Made by a program: the position numbers and the translations under genes
The notes under the pieces: model-generated
Databases searched by the model: none
What the model was told of the DNA's origin: nothing
The model's input: the letters and a program-made list of their open reading frames with translations, nothing else
Shown: positions 35,141-47,318 of the stretch, in pieces
Layout of the letters: the number at the start of each line of letters is the position of its first letter
Numbering within the stretch: the stretch's first letter is position 1
Assembly: GCF_019578655.1 (NCBI RefSeq)
Contig: NC_063262.1
Coordinates: 15,321,582 to 15,385,581 of the forward strand
Direction of reading: 5' to 3'
Length of the DNA stretch: 64,000 nt
Source of the DNA: Ricinus communis
Taxonomy: Eukaryota; Streptophyta; Magnoliopsida; Malpighiales; Euphorbiaceae

Positions 35141-38100
35141 TCAATGAAATAGTGGAAATATACCCCACTGGTGCAAAAACCCCTCCCCGGTGGTGACTTC
35201 AAGAACCAATAGAACAAGAACTGCCAGCATAGCTGCTCTTCCATTCCAAGTTTCAGCACTTCTTGTCCAACCCCATTCCCACACAGTCACTGGGGGTGGT
35301 AACTCCCTGCGTTTTGAATCATAGGTAGCCAACAGCTCCTCCACACTGCCAAGTGGAACTAAAGACTGCAGAGCATTGAAAACCAAGAATCAGGCAACAA
35401 ATGATAGAAAATGCAGCAACTTCAGTTACAAACGAAATAAGGGAGAAGGACCTCTGTTACATAACTTCTAGTTAACAGGAAGCACAAAACCACATACATT
35501 AAATGTTTTCTCTTTTATTTCTAAAGCTGGTTCCAAAGTCATGGAGGATGAACAGAATTCAGTATATCTAGAGATAAACTAGAAGAGAGATTTAAGCTTT
35601 CTGCACTCTTGATAGTTGTTAAAATTGAGCCACAGGCAAACATCAGATGCAGGCACTAGGACTAGCACCTATACATGGTCAAGGTGGCCTACCTGAACAT
35701 TGTTTTATTGCCAAGGCAAATGCCCGTTTCAAGGTCCAAGATACAAAGGCATAACTCTATTATATTTGACTGCCATCATTTATTTTCTTCTGTTTTATGT
35801 TTTTCTTTTTAATCCTTAACTGTTGATGTAAAGATGGTATCAGTTGATGATGTGCTTTTGATACACTCAATTAAAAAAGGAAAGCAGCAAAAGAAAAAAG
35901 AACAAGGACAAGTGCTAGATAGGTGGGCAACGTAAAAATAAGCAAAACCAAGAAAAAGGAAAGTAATAAATAATAATAACAATAATAAATAAATAAATAA
36001 AACATAAAAAAGATGATGCTCCAAATCGGGTTTCCACAGACAGTCCCCTCTAGTAAGGTTAGTCCTCTTTCTCCTCTCTTATTTATCTCTCCATCCTTCT
36101 GAATTCTTCAAAAGAGCCCTCTGCTTTTGGCTTTCCCCTTTCTCTAGTCTCTCCCTCTCATCATTACCGACATCATCATTGTCATCTACTGTTCCTTTCT
36201 CTTTTATTCACCTATCTTTTTCCTTTACGTTCATTTTTCCCCCCCTGAATTCTAAGAAAGTCCTGCATATTTTTTACTACGTTCCTAAAAGAGAAGCATC
36301 AACATCCTTATTCTGCCTCAAATATGGATTCTATAACTTAATGGTCCTCTTTTTTTGTCTTCCTTTTTCTCTTCTTGCTTTCAGCCCTTCATTTAGATAT
36401 AAAATATGGATTCAAGTAATTCTAAAAGAAATAATTCTAACAGAAATCTTACATCACCTTAAACATGTAGTATTAGATTTGAATTTTCTAGTAAATTGTG
36501 TTTCAATCCTTTTCTCTTTTGTGCCTCAACTCTCAAAGGACTACGCCAACACCTTACATTTAGGATCAAGACCATTTTCTACCCTCCTATGCCCTTGTGC
36601 CTTTAAGAAATATGCCTATTCAAAATTCCATTTCACTCATCAGTTTTAATCAGAAGAAAAGTAGCCCCTAATCAAACTTCATCAGAAGCTAAGAACACTT
36701 CTTATATAATGTCTACAGAACCACGCAACCATAAGCCTTTTCAAAATGCAGCTTCAGCATCCTTCTATTTCTCCTCCTAGCACCAGTCACGACTTCCATT
36801 TTTCCACTTCAAAACAAAAAAAAAAGGTCTCTCTCCTCCTAGTATCATTGATGACTTCCATTCTCCACTTATGAAAGCAGAGAAATGTAAACATGTTGTG
36901 AACTCATCTTCAAACTACTCTACCGACCAAATAATAGGGGAAGTACTGGCACCCGAAATATAAGTGCATAAACAGACAAGAAAAGAGACATGTGAGTTTC
37001 TTTACTATTCCTTTGCAAAGTTATTGCAGTTGGCTTTGCATGATATATTTCATCAGCAAGTAGAAGGCAGACAGTGGTGTCAAAAAGAGTAAACTTCAAA
37101 CTTCTCATTATAATTATTAAGAAAAGAATAATAGAAGTTAGCATGAGGACCTGTCGAGCTTCAAGATTTGAAACTGCCATAGCTCCAACATACGGAAGAG
37201 ACTCGATCACAGCATCTGCCAAGTCTGAAATGAAGGTTGGTTCACATCCTAATGCAGGAACACGTCCCCATTTCTCTATACCAGATTTAAGAGCCAACTC
37301 TTTATACTCGACGTCAATTTCTTCTAGAGTTTCAATATGTTCACTAACAAAGCTGTGAATCAGACATCAATATTTCAGAATGGAAGGAGTTTCAGCAACC
37401 ATATTGAGTTTACAATGAATCAACATTCAGCATGTATACAGCTACCTCAAGAAAGGAATGCACCAGATCATCACACCAACAAAACAGCTGACAAAATAAA
37501 ATACCTAATAGGGACAGCCAGAAGATTTTTCACCCCTTTTCTTCCAAGTTCAATGATTGTGTCATCAGTGTAGGGCTTTAACCATTCTACAGGTCCTACT
37601 CTGCTCTGAAAGAAAACCCAGACTATATCAGGCGACCCCCCACTAAGCAGTCTTGAAAGAGAAAAGACCACACAGAAGGTGGAGGCAAAGAAAAGCATAA
37701 TTAATGTTCTAGCATTCATTCACATAAATATTTAAACCTCTCAAGGGCTAACTCAATCTGTACAATCAGATTCAATATAAGAAAAAGAAAGAAATACAAG
37801 TTTCTGTAGAACCTAACCATCACCTTCCCACCATCAAAATGATTAGAATATTAATAACTTCCCCATTTGGATAGATTTGCAAAGGGAGACGCAACAATAC
37901 CCATATGGATATGTAGTTTAAAATTTTTCTCAATAGGATCTGGAAAAGAATTGATTACTTGGAATAGGGTGAAATTCAGATGATATTAAGACAGATATAC
38001 CTGATAGGCAAGAGTGTATGCATTACTGATTTTTCTCTTCTCTAACTCTTCTATTATCAAATCTACGCATTCCTCCATCTCAGCTTTGTATGGGTCACCG

Positions 38101-41100
38101 GCCTCTTCTACATAAGCAAGTGGCACTCCGTGCGCACTGAAAAATATCACAACCTACAGAACACATTGTCCATTTATCAGCAAAGACACTAGGATGAAAG
38201 GAGTTTAGAGCTTAATTGCTATGTAGTAGGAAAGAAGATATCTGAAGCACCAAGAAAGAATTGAAGAAGCATGACTTGCTTCAAAGATGTCTCCTTGTTG
38301 CATGTATAACCACATATGTGTATGTAGTGCCACTAAGCCATATTTTTAACATCTGAAGCACAAAATATTTAGTCCTGAATCGTTTCTCAAATCCTGTTTA
38401 TCTCATTAAATTACCAGCCAGAAAGAAATTCATTAAGCAATTCATAAGTTCTCATTTCCTTTACAATTTTTGTAACATCGAAATGTTGCAAAGATTGCTG
38501 TACCTATCTAAGTAGCATACAGTGACAACATCGGTTACTTGGAACTGAGTACAAGTAGCTGATATGGGTATTCTGATATTAGGTCGCATATTTTAAATTT
38601 TCCACTAGCTAAAAATATCAAATTTTCATATATATGTCTAAGTATTCTTATATAACATCTATTATATATATAGATTTTAAAGCTGAAACAAAGAGAATGA
38701 TTTAACCACAACTTGCCACATAGGATTACTATAACACAACATTTGTCAATTCTTTATAAATATTAATTTATAAGAAGTTATTCTTTTCTCTTTTAATCTA
38801 AAATTGTAATAATAACTTTTTAAATTTAAATTTTTATATGTCCTTTTCTTGTTATTATTTTAATTTATTTATTTATTTTATTTTATTTGTATATAGTATC
38901 TTTTACAATATTACAAAATCTTGCTTTAAACCTATTTATTCAGTTGATAATTTTATTTTTATTTTTATTTTTCTTTATTTACTAATTTGAGTTCATTAAT
39001 AAATTTTGTATTTTTTTTCTATAGTTTAATTACTTTTATTTTTTGGTTTTACTTATTTAAATTTAAACTTTTGCATTTATCTATAGCTTTTTTTTTTTCC
39101 AATGATTTTTTTATTTATTAATTGTAGAAAAAATTCTAAATATTATATAATTTTATAACATTTTATAATTTCTACCTATAAACACCTTAAAGAAGAAAAA
39201 GAAAAACTTTATTTCAATAAGAAGATATTGAAGCTATTTATGTTTTTTTTTTTAAACCGCATCAACTTTTTTTTTCTCTCCATATTCTATATTTCAATTT
39301 TATTTTATTTTATATTACTAAAATTTAATTAGTAACAAATAATTAATTGTATTTGTTCATACATATGTTATATTGTCAACAAAATTAGAGCTTAAGTATG
39401 ATTTTTTTTAATTTCTTTTTTACTTTTCATAGATTGTCACATTATTGATTTTAGTTTTCAATATTCAAGTCAATAATTTATAAATTGGATAAATAGAACC
39501 GAATTGGTTAAAATATACTAGAATCGGCTCAAAACCAGGAGACTGGTCCAAGATCGATTTCCCCTCGGCTGGAATCGGAACTATCATTCCAATTCCAACT
39601 CGTAAAATAAAATAATTCATTTTAATTAAATTTTTTATTTTTTAAAAATTGGTTGGAACCAGCTGGAACCGAAACTGTGAACCGGAACTAGCCAGCTCAT
39701 TGCCACAATATCTAATTTTTATATATGTTAGGTTAGTTATTATATTTATATTAAATTAATATCAATATGAAATATCTAACATATAGCGCTATTAAGTATG
39801 TAGTTTATCTTAGAAATTATAATAATCTAAAAAATTTACTAATATATTTATTATATAAGGTATTTTTAGCTTTAAAATATGACTATAAAATTAATTCATA
39901 AATAAAACATATATAATTTATCAATAAAATATTAAATTAAATTCTATGCAAAGCGCGGGTATTAAAATAATTAATACATAAAAGTAAATTGAAGAGTTGA
40001 TGCAACTATTATAACAATATGCAGAGGATCTATGAAAAATTACCTTCAATAAGTAATAGGTGTTAGTTAAATATCAAGTTTATCAAAATAAGAATACCTA
40101 TGAGATTAAGAGTAATAAATTCATTAGCAATAATAAGCAAACAAATAAAAAACAGAAAATAGAAAAGAAGTAGAGTTAGAGGACATGCAAATGTAGTCTC
40201 TCTTGCTAAAATCTCAAATCAAGTACAATAAGGTCGAAGGTCAAGTCTTTGCTATATTTGCAATTTAAGCACTGCCTCTAGTTCCTCAAGGCTATCTACA
40301 ATAGACATCATAACTCCACATCTTGGTAATTTTTTCAACTTATTAGAGGTAAATTGAGCAAGGCCTAATCAGAATTGTCCTCCGGTAAATTGCTTCAGTA
40401 CGCTATTTAATCACCTTCTTTTTTCTCTAATGTTATTTTTCACTTTTATCAAGGAAACAAGAGATTTATTAGAGAATAAAGGCTCAAAAAATCAACATGG
40501 AACTTCGCGTCACTTCTTAAAGGAAAAAGGATGATAGCAACAGAACAATAGAGAAAACAAAAGAAAAAAAGCAAATTAAATAAACAAGATAAAAGTACAT
40601 TTAAAAGAGGTAGTACCTTTTCAGGAGAATCAAATTTTTGTAATTCCTTTTCAATTAAATCTGCCATGGCTTTTATGTATCCTTCACGCTGATACCAGGA
40701 AGGTATCACAGTGTGTTGCATATTAACAAGATATTCATCTTCCCTGGTGATACATCAGAAAATATTAATTCAGAGTTATTTTTGAAATGTTGAAGTTTAC
40801 ATGTTGCATATACTGTATTCCCACCTAAATATACTCTCCAAGAGACGAAGGCTTGAACCACTAGTGGATATAGAGAACTGTGGATAAAGCGGAAGCACAA
40901 CAAGTTTTGTGATCCCATCTCTTTTTATCTAACAACCAAACAGATAACCCATAAGTTAGGTCCACAAATCTTCATTGAAGCCCTGATAATGACAGATTGG
41001 CAATAATTAACAGCCTTGATTATCAATACCACCTAATACTATAACTGTTACAATTTTATTTCAAGAATAAGATAACAAAACAAGATAATAAATGTATAAA

Positions 41101-43084
41101 ATATAATGAAATGAAGTAGCATGCAGTCACTCATTAATTCAAAGCTGATGTAATATTATTCAATTATATACAACATGCATATCAATTAAGCCCTTGAAAA
41201 TTAAACACACATGCAATAAGTTTTAAATGTCAAAACAAGGCAGAAATTTCAATTGATGAAAATCTTCTTTCCATGGGAAAAAGATGCTGCAATATTGATT
41301 GGACCACATAAACAATCTAAATACATTAGAATTAAACAAATGAACTAGGAGACTTCCAACAGTTCTACAATACATGTATGCTTATAGCATAAAGGAGTTC
41401 AAAAACTATATTCATAAGTCAAGTTAGGACAATCCAATTGAGAGCATAAAATAGGATCCCAAGGCAAAGGGTAATTCAATCACGATGAAGTATATAATTG
41501 AACAAAAACTGTTCTAACTGTTCTAATAGGCAGAAGTTCTATGTTACTGTAAAGCCTCAGCCTAACCTATCCTTCGCAGAAATATAAGACACCAAGAGTG
41601 GACATGAGAACTTAAGCATGACCCGCCCTGGTAAGAACATATGAAGAAATTGAGCCTGCCCAGGACAGAAATATAGGTATCTTAAATATACATCTGCAAG
41701 TTTAAGTAACAGAGGTTGCAGAACATGTTTTGAAAGTGAGCCATAGTTCTGGTACTGATGGATTGCATACAGCATTATTCAATAAGTCTCAAAAATTAGT
41801 TATTGCTGCCGCTGTTTTACAAAAGCAATTGAAGATTACAACTGATAATGCGATAACCACTGCACTGATAAATATTATAATACACTTCATAGAATATTGT
41901 ATTTATTTCATATGTTTACAAAAGGAATCTTTGAAACTTTATCTGCATTTGGCAACAAGTAAAGAGAACAACAAAATTACCACTTGTATATCTTCATGTT
42001 TCATTGAGTTTGTAGGAAAGACATCAGAATTGAACAGATGCCAAATAGAATACCTGCTCAATGGCTTCTTCAGTGAATGGGTGCCAGTAGCGCATACCAA
42101 CATACACCTTTGCAGGAACATTTTTTTCCCAAAGTGATTTCCTCAACTCCTCAGCCTTAATGCAGAAGAAGATAGCGTCATAGCGAAGAAGAAAAATAAA
42201 TCTTAATAACAAAAGAAAGCATTTTTTAGCAAAATTTGTGCATATGAATTAAGGCCTTCCCATCAGCCAATGCAATATGCTGCCATTCAATTAATTTGAA
42301 GCTCCAGATAATGAGAAGTACAACAAGGAGAAATAATAAAGTCATGCCTGTGCATCTGTTATCTGGCGTAATGGTGAACCACCACCAATTGAAGCATAGC
42401 CTTCTTTACTCTTAGGTGCCCTTACAACAGATATGAATTGAGCCAAGGGCTTTTGAAGAAAACGAAACAACCTTGGCAATCGTATAATGTCCTGAAACAC
42501 AATAAGGCATATCAATACAAGCTAAATATACCAATTTTTCCAATGTCTCACAAATAATAACATAAATGGGGTCTACAAGTCAATGCCAAAGAGAAAAGGC
42601 AAAGGCATGTATATTTACCGGGTCAGCGAAAAGGTTAAAGAGGAAAGGCTGGACATCATCAAGAGTCTCAGGACCTCCGAGATTGAGCAACAAAACACCT
42701 ATCTTCTCATCACCAATAAGAGGTGGTGCAGTGGATACAATTTGAGTTTTTGAAGTCACTACAGCTCCCAAAGGATTACTAATACACTTGGTAACCTGTT
42801 GCTTTGACCATCCAAATGAATTACTATTATTAACATTATACTTGGATAGATTAGATGAACAGCACATCGTTTGAGATGTACAGATTGTCTGCGGCAACAG
42901 CCTGTGAAAGCAAATAACAATCAAATTAAAGACTTTCACATAAACCCCGCACTAAAAAGATCTCATTATGGGCATTTTAAAAGAAGACTTACAGAGGGAA
43001 CTTGGAATTGCGAGAAGATGAGAGACATGGATTGCCACAAACAGAGGAAGGAGTTGGTCTTGCGTTCATTGCTCCACAGTTCAT
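35141..43084 (-). CDS. FC2: Ferrochelatase-2, chloroplastic (10 exons)
   Basis: Inserts Fe2+ into protoporphyrin IX to make protoheme, the last step of heme synthesis, in plastids. Exons (minus strand): 43084-42993, 42901-42619, 42491-42348, 42155-42054, 40928-40825, 40743-40617, 38153-38001, 37605-37505, 37352-37151, 35365-35141. They join in frame to 1533 bases, giving 510 residues and a TGA. Residues 1 to about 95 are rich in Ser/Thr/Asn and poor in acids, as in a transit peptide. The catalytic domain starts near LNLGGPE (103-109). The signature [11 protein letters not shown] puts the catalytic His at 292, followed by [11 protein letters not shown] and GCEPTFI. The last exon encodes a chlorophyll a/b-binding segment, ETWNGRAAM (474-482), then one hydrophobic span. 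This separates type 2 from type 1 plant enzymes, which lack it. Introns 4, 6 and 9 are 1.1, 2.5 and 1.8 kb. All introns are GT-AG except intron 3. The ATG chosen is the first in exon 1; MNAR at codon 6 is an alternative. Confidence 0.96.
38154..40616 (-). other. Intron 6 of ferrochelatase, AT-rich with repeat debris
   Basis: Largest intron of the gene (2463 bp). From about 38560 to 39960 it is very AT-rich. A patch at 39490-39690 has repeated AACCGGAA/TCGGCT-like words (for example GGCTGGAATCGGAACT and AGCTGGAACCGAAACTG). A GC patch, TGCAAAGCGCGGGTATTAA, sits near 39946, a sequence of the sort found at transposon ends. No open frame with homology was found. An inserted, decayed mobile element is likely but not delimited. 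Confidence 0.5.
42156..42347 (-). other. Intron 3 of ferrochelatase, GC-AG type
   Basis: Exon 3 ends ..GATGCACAG and the next bases are GCATGAC. No GT donor exists near that point, and reading on would give Ala then a stop. The acceptor is TTAAG before GCTGAGGAG. Joining CAG to GCT restores the conserved ITDAQAEEL sequence in frame, so a GC donor (AG|GCATGA) is required. Confidence 0.85.
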
Positions 43085-44508
43085 TTTGTTTTTTTATTGT
43101 TAAAAGTAAATACAGAAAGAGAGAGAACTAACTCCAGCAGCTTTTAGCTCTACTACTGAATCCCAAAACCTACCAAACAAAAGAAATAACCTGAGGCCCT
43201 TTTTCTACACGTTTTCTTCTTTTTCTTCTTATGAAATTAACAATCCACAATCAAACTAAGCAAAGAAGGGGAAAGACAGATAAAAAAATGAAACTGAAAA
43301 CGGAAGTAGAAGGAGAAGAAAAATCTTTATTTTATGGGAAGGAGAGAAAACAACAATACTGCAGTCTGCCAATGGAGTGCATTTTGTTGAAGAAAATGAG
43401 TAAAAATGAGTGACTTTGTGGGGTAGAGAGCGACTTATCACAAACTGGGAAAGACGACCACTATATTATTTCCACCTCTTCATATCATATCCCATATGCC
43501 TCACCTGTCTTTCATTTTCTTCCCTTTGCATTTACTGCCATACCCAACCTTTCTTTTTCTGATTGTTGATATATATTAGTGGTTCATCCGTCCATTTCGT
43601 ATTTCTTTGTTATTATTTTAAAGCTTAATTGTCAAAAATAATTATATATCATATCTACTATATAATGTTCAAAGTTTCAATTATAGTATAAATTTTAATA
43701 TTGATTTCGATTTTAATGTCCACTAAAATCAATAAAAATTGACAACATGGTATAAATTCAAACAACAATAATAAAAAAGAAGAATTGAATTAACACATTC
43801 ACTAATATTATCTTCTAAGCATATAAAATAAAGAAATTCCAAGATTAAAAAAAAATTAATTTATGTATAAATAATAATATTTTAATAATAAAATAAATTA
43901 ACAACTCTAATATTCACTCAGTTCCTTTTTTTATAATAAATATAAAATTTAGAATTTTTTTGACAATTAAATCTTATTTTAATTATAAAATTAAACTTAA
44001 TAAAATATTTAATATTTTGTAATTATTTATAATATTCTAAAAGTAATAATAAATTAATTCTCTAATTATTCTTTTAAAAATCTGTAATTTAAGATTTTAT
44101 TAATATAATAATATAAAACTCTATTTAAAAAATTATTGATTTATTAAAAAATCATATAATTAATACTATAAATATAGATAATATTATCTCTTAGAAAAAT
44201 TAATATATGATTAAAAACTAACTTATTAATTAATATAATATTAAAAGTATTATTTTGTAAAATTAAAATTATTGTCTTATTAGAAAATTAAGTTGCTACT
44301 AATATAATATTAAAAATAAAAATAAAATTATATCTTTAATATTATAATATTGTTTAACTAAAAATATAATTTATTAATTAATAAAATAAAAAACTAAAAG
44401 ATTACATTCTAATTAAAAAATTTATATATTAAAAATAAGTTTACATATTAAAATAAAAATTCTATTTATCAAGAATAGTAATAGATATTAAAAGAAATTT
44501 ATGCCTTA

Positions 44509-44510
<2 letters not shown>
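43085..44510. other. Upstream region of ferrochelatase gene
   Basis: Contains the 5' UTR and promoter of the minus-strand gene, then AT-rich intergenic DNA. On the minus strand a TATA-like AATAATATAG lies at about 43460-43470 and a CAGGTG E-box-like hexamer near 43503. Neither position is proven. From about 43600 to 44510 the sequence is almost pure A/T with no frame. Confidence 0.4.

Positions 44511-44565
<55 letters not shown>
44511..44565. repeat. (AT)n microsatellite
   Basis: An uninterrupted run of alternating A and T of about 27 units, in AT-rich intergenic DNA. Length polymorphism between individuals is expected. Confidence 0.97.
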
Positions 44566-44568
<3 letters not shown>

Positions 44569-47249
44569 TTTCCAAAGGTTAATGAAAATATTAAAATCAA
44601 TTAATGAAAGTGCTGGAATTTGGGTCGGTTCGTCCATACCGGATTAACCTAAACCCATTTAATTTAATTAATTTATATTAGTTATTATTATTTACTGCAT
44701 TAATATAATAACAATAATTATTAATTGTTTGTGTTGGTAACTTCAAAGCTAACTTTGTAGAAGTTACTAAAACTACAAAACAACACATCGTACATGAAAC
44801 ACAAAAAGGAAAGACTTCTTTTGAATTCTTGACAACAATTAAAATAATTTTAGTATTTAGGTTGTGAACAATAAATATAACTCATTTGTGAATTAGTATT
44901 TGTGATATAGTGTTAAACAATACTTTTGTGGAATCATCAAAAAGTAAGTATTTTTTTATTTTTAATTCCGCATAAACTACAATTGTATTAGAACCTAATG
45001 ATGATTCTCATATTTTGTTTAATTAATTTTTATTTTATGGCATGTAAAATTAAAATTTGAAAATTCTAAAATCATGAAAAACAATATGATGGCAGTACTT
45101 TGAAACTATATTCTTATTCGAATTTTCTATGTTTCATACCATAAGAATTATATATTCTTAAAATAGAAAATAAGAGCTTTAAATTGGTATATAGAATATA
45201 ATATTTGGAGTTCTATGTTAAGAGATAAGAGTATGCAAAATTTGGTATTTAAAACTCAAAATCTGAATTTTTTTGTTTCATGATCAACATGGTAACTTTG
45301 ACATATTTTTTTATTTACATTTACTGCTTTTTGGATTCAATGATTAATATGTGTTTAAAATAGAGAATGAGATCTTTAATTTGATATAAAGAACACTCAA
45401 AACCCATTTGTGTAAAAAAAGTTATGATTTTTTGTTTTTGAAATAGGGATGTTAAGAATTAAATTCTGAAAACTCTTTTTTAATTTTAGGATACTTAAGG
45501 TTGAAGATAAAGTGACTCACACTCTTCATCTCCGTGATCTTCTCAAATATATGTTTCTAGGCATCAAAATGCAAAATAAATTGTCCATTGAAATCACAAC
45601 AAGTAAAAATGGGGTAGAGGGAGGGGGGAGAAAAAATTTTGAGACCTAACTCGCACAACAAGGCAGCGCGTCTATCACACGTGCCACTCACTGTGCATGT
45701 GGCACCGTTTGGCGACTGAATACTATGCAGTCAACAATTTCTTCCTTCCCCACTTGCACCTGCTGGTGCATGCGGCGTCTCCAGGAGGTTTTGGATACTG
45801 CTGCCTCCATTGGACTCCACATTAATTGTTGATATTCTTGGTAAATTAAAATTAATTTTTTCATATATAAAATATTCTTTTTGATTTTCTTTTATATAGA
45901 AAATGAAAAATTAAAATAAAACTATTTTGATGAAAATAAGATCTACAAAAAGATGAGATATATTCTAATTAATATATCTGAGAGTGTTAAGGTCCAATGG
46001 AAGAAAATAAATGTTCTGCCTATATTTTTTAATTTGTTTTGATAAATAAGTGATTAAATACAATTTTAATTGAGTTTACTTATAAAATTAATTAAAATTC
46101 ATAAATATATGTGGAAAGTTATTTTTTTTTATTTTCTAAACATTCCCTATGATATTTTTGTTGTGTATTGAATTTTAGTCATGCCTAATGTTGTATTGAC
46201 TTTGAGATTTTCTCTTTAACGACCTATTTTCATTCAATTTTTCATTAAAATATGTTTAAGGAATTATGTGTCGTTTGAAGAGAATATGAAAACTCAAAGA
46301 CTATATGAACGAAAAAATGAATAGATATACTTGTAGTGGAAAATGTTTGAAAACCATTCCTATAGCGATAATGACTCGAGTTGCGAGAGAAAGGTTTAGA
46401 AAATTGAAAGAGAATCTCGTCGCTTATAGAATACATCCTCATCATAACATTGTTGAACATGTTAAAATTGTCAATAGCATGCTTCAATACATAACTCACA
46501 ATGGTTATGTGTTAACTAGTGATGAAAAGTTTCATGCTTTATATGTCACTTTGTCGGACCATCTTAAAGAAAAACTTGAAAGTTTTTTATGAAGGAAAAT
46601 GAATGAAGATTTTTGGACCAAGCCAAATGATCAAAGACATATGATGAATGGAGAAACTAATATCTATGAGATTTTAGTTTACTTATTTTTTGGATGAATA
46701 CGCTTGGAAGATTTTAAACAAGTCTATCACTTTAGCATATAGTCCCAGTCTCTGGACTACTAGATTGCATGTTCTTAACTTTTTTTGGCTTAAGAATATG
46801 GTCCCCACTATTATGGATAGAGAGGAAGTAGAAGAGTTTATTCCTTAAAGATCTTATTTAAATGTACTTAAGATCCATTAGTATATTTTTTTTATTATTT
46901 GCTTAGTTATATTTCTTAATTTATTTGTTGAAGTTATAAACATTGAAAATATTATGAAGGTTGATCAATATTTTTCTTCATATATGGGCATTCTAAGGTT
47001 GACAAAAAAATTTTTAAAATAAATTCTCATCTAGAATAATAAAAGATACAATTTAAAATTAAAGTTAAAGAAATTTCTTCATTTGAATTTTGAAGATGAT
47101 TGAGAACTTGGTAAACTTTCAATTCTAATTCAATTGAAAAAATTTCAATAACTTAATTTTGAAATTGTGACTAAGTGATGTGTATATTGACATAATAAAT
47201 TGGTTTTATATTTAAAATGTCTTTTGTAGTTTTCTTTTTTGTGATTAAC
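44566..47249. other. Intergenic DNA with degraded retroelement pieces
   Basis: Mostly AT-rich. TGTTGGTAACTTCAAAGC at about 44732 and the following 150 bp look like the start of a copia LTR, perhaps that of the gag fragment beginning at 47250, but no partner LTR is visible. A frame at 46305-46592 (with HNIVEHVKIVNSMLQYI and LSDHLKEKL) has the look of a copia gag core; similarity is weak. A G-rich stretch at about 45611-45633 and a GC-richer block at 45650-45820 are unexplained. Confidence 0.4.
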
Positions 47250-47318
47250 ATGGCATCAAAGATCATAGCTAAATTTAACAAGGGTGAGAAACTAAATGGA
47301 GATAATTATAACATCTAG
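47250..47318 (+). pseudogene. Start of copia gag, interrupted
   Basis: The ATG at 47250 encodes MASKIIAKFNKGEKLNGDNYNI and meets a TAG where a Trp (NYNIW) is usual. The frame is then cut by a solo LTR inserted at TCTAG. The LNGxNYxxW motif is typical of copia gag N-termini. It continues at 51272. Confidence 0.75.

Noticed and set aside
36179..36649. 156-codon open frame on the plus strand
   Set aside because: It lies wholly in intron 9 of the ferrochelatase gene on the opposite strand, is rich in Phe/Leu/Ser from a pyrimidine-rich strand and has no domain pattern.
41730..42137. 135-codon plus-strand frame next to ferrochelatase exon 4
   Set aside because: It is antisense to intron 4 and overlaps exon 4; the codon pattern is that of the minus-strand gene.
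45600..45830. G-rich and GC-rich patch considered as a promoter or RNA gene
   Set aside because: No cloverleaf, conserved box or adjoining coding frame was found; it is left as unexplained intergenic DNA.
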